Shown: positions 5,783-6,371 of the stretch, piece after piece
How the letters are laid out: every line of letters starts with the position of its first letter
Numbering within the stretch: position 1 is the first letter of the stretch
NCBI GenBank assembly: GCA_018715295.1
Contig: DVLY01000032.1
Coordinates: 1-6,371 of the forward strand
DNA: 6,371 nt
Reading direction: 5' to 3'
From: Candidatus Merdimorpha stercoravium
Lineage (GTDB): Bacteria > Bacteroidota > Bacteroidia > Flavobacteriales > UBA1820
Translations under genes and position numbers: made by a program
The notes under the pieces: model-generated
Told to the model about the DNA's origin: nothing
The model's input: only the letters and a program-made list of their open reading frames with translations
The model's database searches: none

Positions 5783-6371
5783 ATGCGAACCCTGCTTGTT
5801 CTGCTCGATAAGGAATTCCGCCAGCTCATCCGGCATTCGTTCATGCCCCGGATGGTGGTGATGTTTCCCGTGGTGATCATGTTCGTCATGCCTTGGGTGG
5901 CGACGATGGACGTGCGGCATATCAACATCGCGGTGGTGGACCAGGACCGTTCGTCCCTTTCTGCGCGGGTGGTGCAGAAAGTAGAGGCTTCGGATTATTT
6001 TACCTGTGTGGAGGTGTCGGAAGCCTATCCGCAAGCCCTGGAACGGCTCGAAGCGGGGGATGTGGATGTCATTGTCGAATTGCCCGACGGTTTCGAACGT
6101 TCGCTCGGTGGGGGAGCGCCCGAAAAGATCCGTATCACGGCCAACGGAGTGAACGCCCTCAAGGGAAACCTCGGCGCGCAGTACACGGCCCAGACCGTGT
6201 TGCAGACTCTCTCCGAATGGACGACCGAGCAGGGGAGTGAGATGCCGGGCGAGAACCTCGTGATAGAAAACCGCTACAATCCTACCCTCGAATACCGCAA
6301 CTACATGATCCCGGCGCTGATGATCATGCTGCTGATCCTGTTGTGCGGTTTTCTCCCGGCGCTCAACCTGG
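5783..6371 (+). CDS. ABC-2 type permease, YbhR-like, truncated by window edge
   Basis: An open frame of 196 codons that continues past the window end; the family is usually about 365-375 residues, so roughly the C-terminal half is missing here. MRTLLVLLDKEFRQLIRHS is the cytoplasmic start. Transmembrane helix 1 lies at about 23-41, and the periplasmic domain (about 42-172) contains the family motif IAVVDQDRSSLSARVV (49-64) and DYF (71-73). YNPTLEYRNYMIPALM (165-180) leads into helix 2, which is cut by the window edge. It begins two bases after the first permease's TAG, with no strong Shine-Dalgarno, so translational coupling is likely. It would pair with the first permease, as YbhR pairs with YbhS. 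Nothing suggests a pseudogene; the break is only the window limit. Confidence 0.93.
   Translation, partial: MRTLLVLLDKEFRQLIRHSFMPRMVVMFPVVIMFVMPWVATMDVRHINIAVVDQDRSSLSARVVQKVEASDYFTCVEVSEAYPQALERLEAGDVDVIVELPDGFERSLGGGAPEKIRITANGVNALKGNLGAQYTAQTVLQTLSEWTTEQGSEMPGENLVIENRYNPTLEYRNYMIPALMIMLLILLCGFLPALNL

Noticed and set aside
1..6371. CRISPR array, tRNA or rRNA gene, insertion sequence
   Set aside because: No regularly spaced repeats, no cloverleaf or rRNA-like sequence and no transposase-like protein or terminal repeats were seen; the window is filled by the efflux operon.

Overview
The window reads as one left-to-right operon for a self-contained tripartite ABC-2 type efflux system in a Gram-negative bacterium. 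It holds a TetR-family regulator, a TolC-like outer-membrane factor, a lipoprotein HlyD/YbhG-type adaptor, two separate ABC ATPases and two ABC-2 permeases, the last cut off by the window edge. All seven genes are on the + strand. Gaps are 2 to 13 bases and one junction overlaps by 8 bases, so a single transcript with translational coupling is likely.

The host is most likely a Bacteroidota member with fairly GC-rich genes, such as Alistipes or a relative; this is an inference. The evidence is a close match to the Bacteroidota promoter consensus (TTG, 20-base spacer, TAnnTTTG) upstream of the first gene, no clear Shine-Dalgarno sequence before several starts, an adaptor with a lipoprotein signal peptide, and an AT-rich promoter beside GC-rich genes. 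The genus cannot be fixed from this window.

Layout: 1-189 is AT-rich upstream DNA with a predicted promoter (135-165), a perfect 14-bp palindrome at the predicted transcription start (169-182) and several weaker repeats. 190-834 is the TetR regulator. 839-2116 is the TolC-family protein. 2130-3020 is the adaptor. 3028-3951 and 3944-4684 are the two ATPases. 4689-5780 is the first permease. 5783 to the window end is the N-terminal half or so of the second.

The gene set matches the E. coli cecR-ybhG-ybhF-ybhS-ybhR type of exporter, with two differences: the double ATPase YbhF is represented by two genes, and the operon carries its own outer-membrane channel. The two permeases should form the inner-membrane pore, driven by an ATPase heterodimer. 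The adaptor links this to the TolC-like duct so that substrate leaves the cell directly. The regulator probably represses its own operon until a ligand binds. The substrate cannot be read from the sequence; drugs or other small amphipathic toxic compounds are the best guess by family.

The most notable feature is in the ATPases. The first lacks the Q-loop glutamine and H-switch histidine, the second lacks a normal LSGG signature, and all three losses fall in the same composite nucleotide site. The other site is fully canonical. This predicts an asymmetric transporter with one catalytic and one degenerate ATP site. I see no wholly new type of system here.
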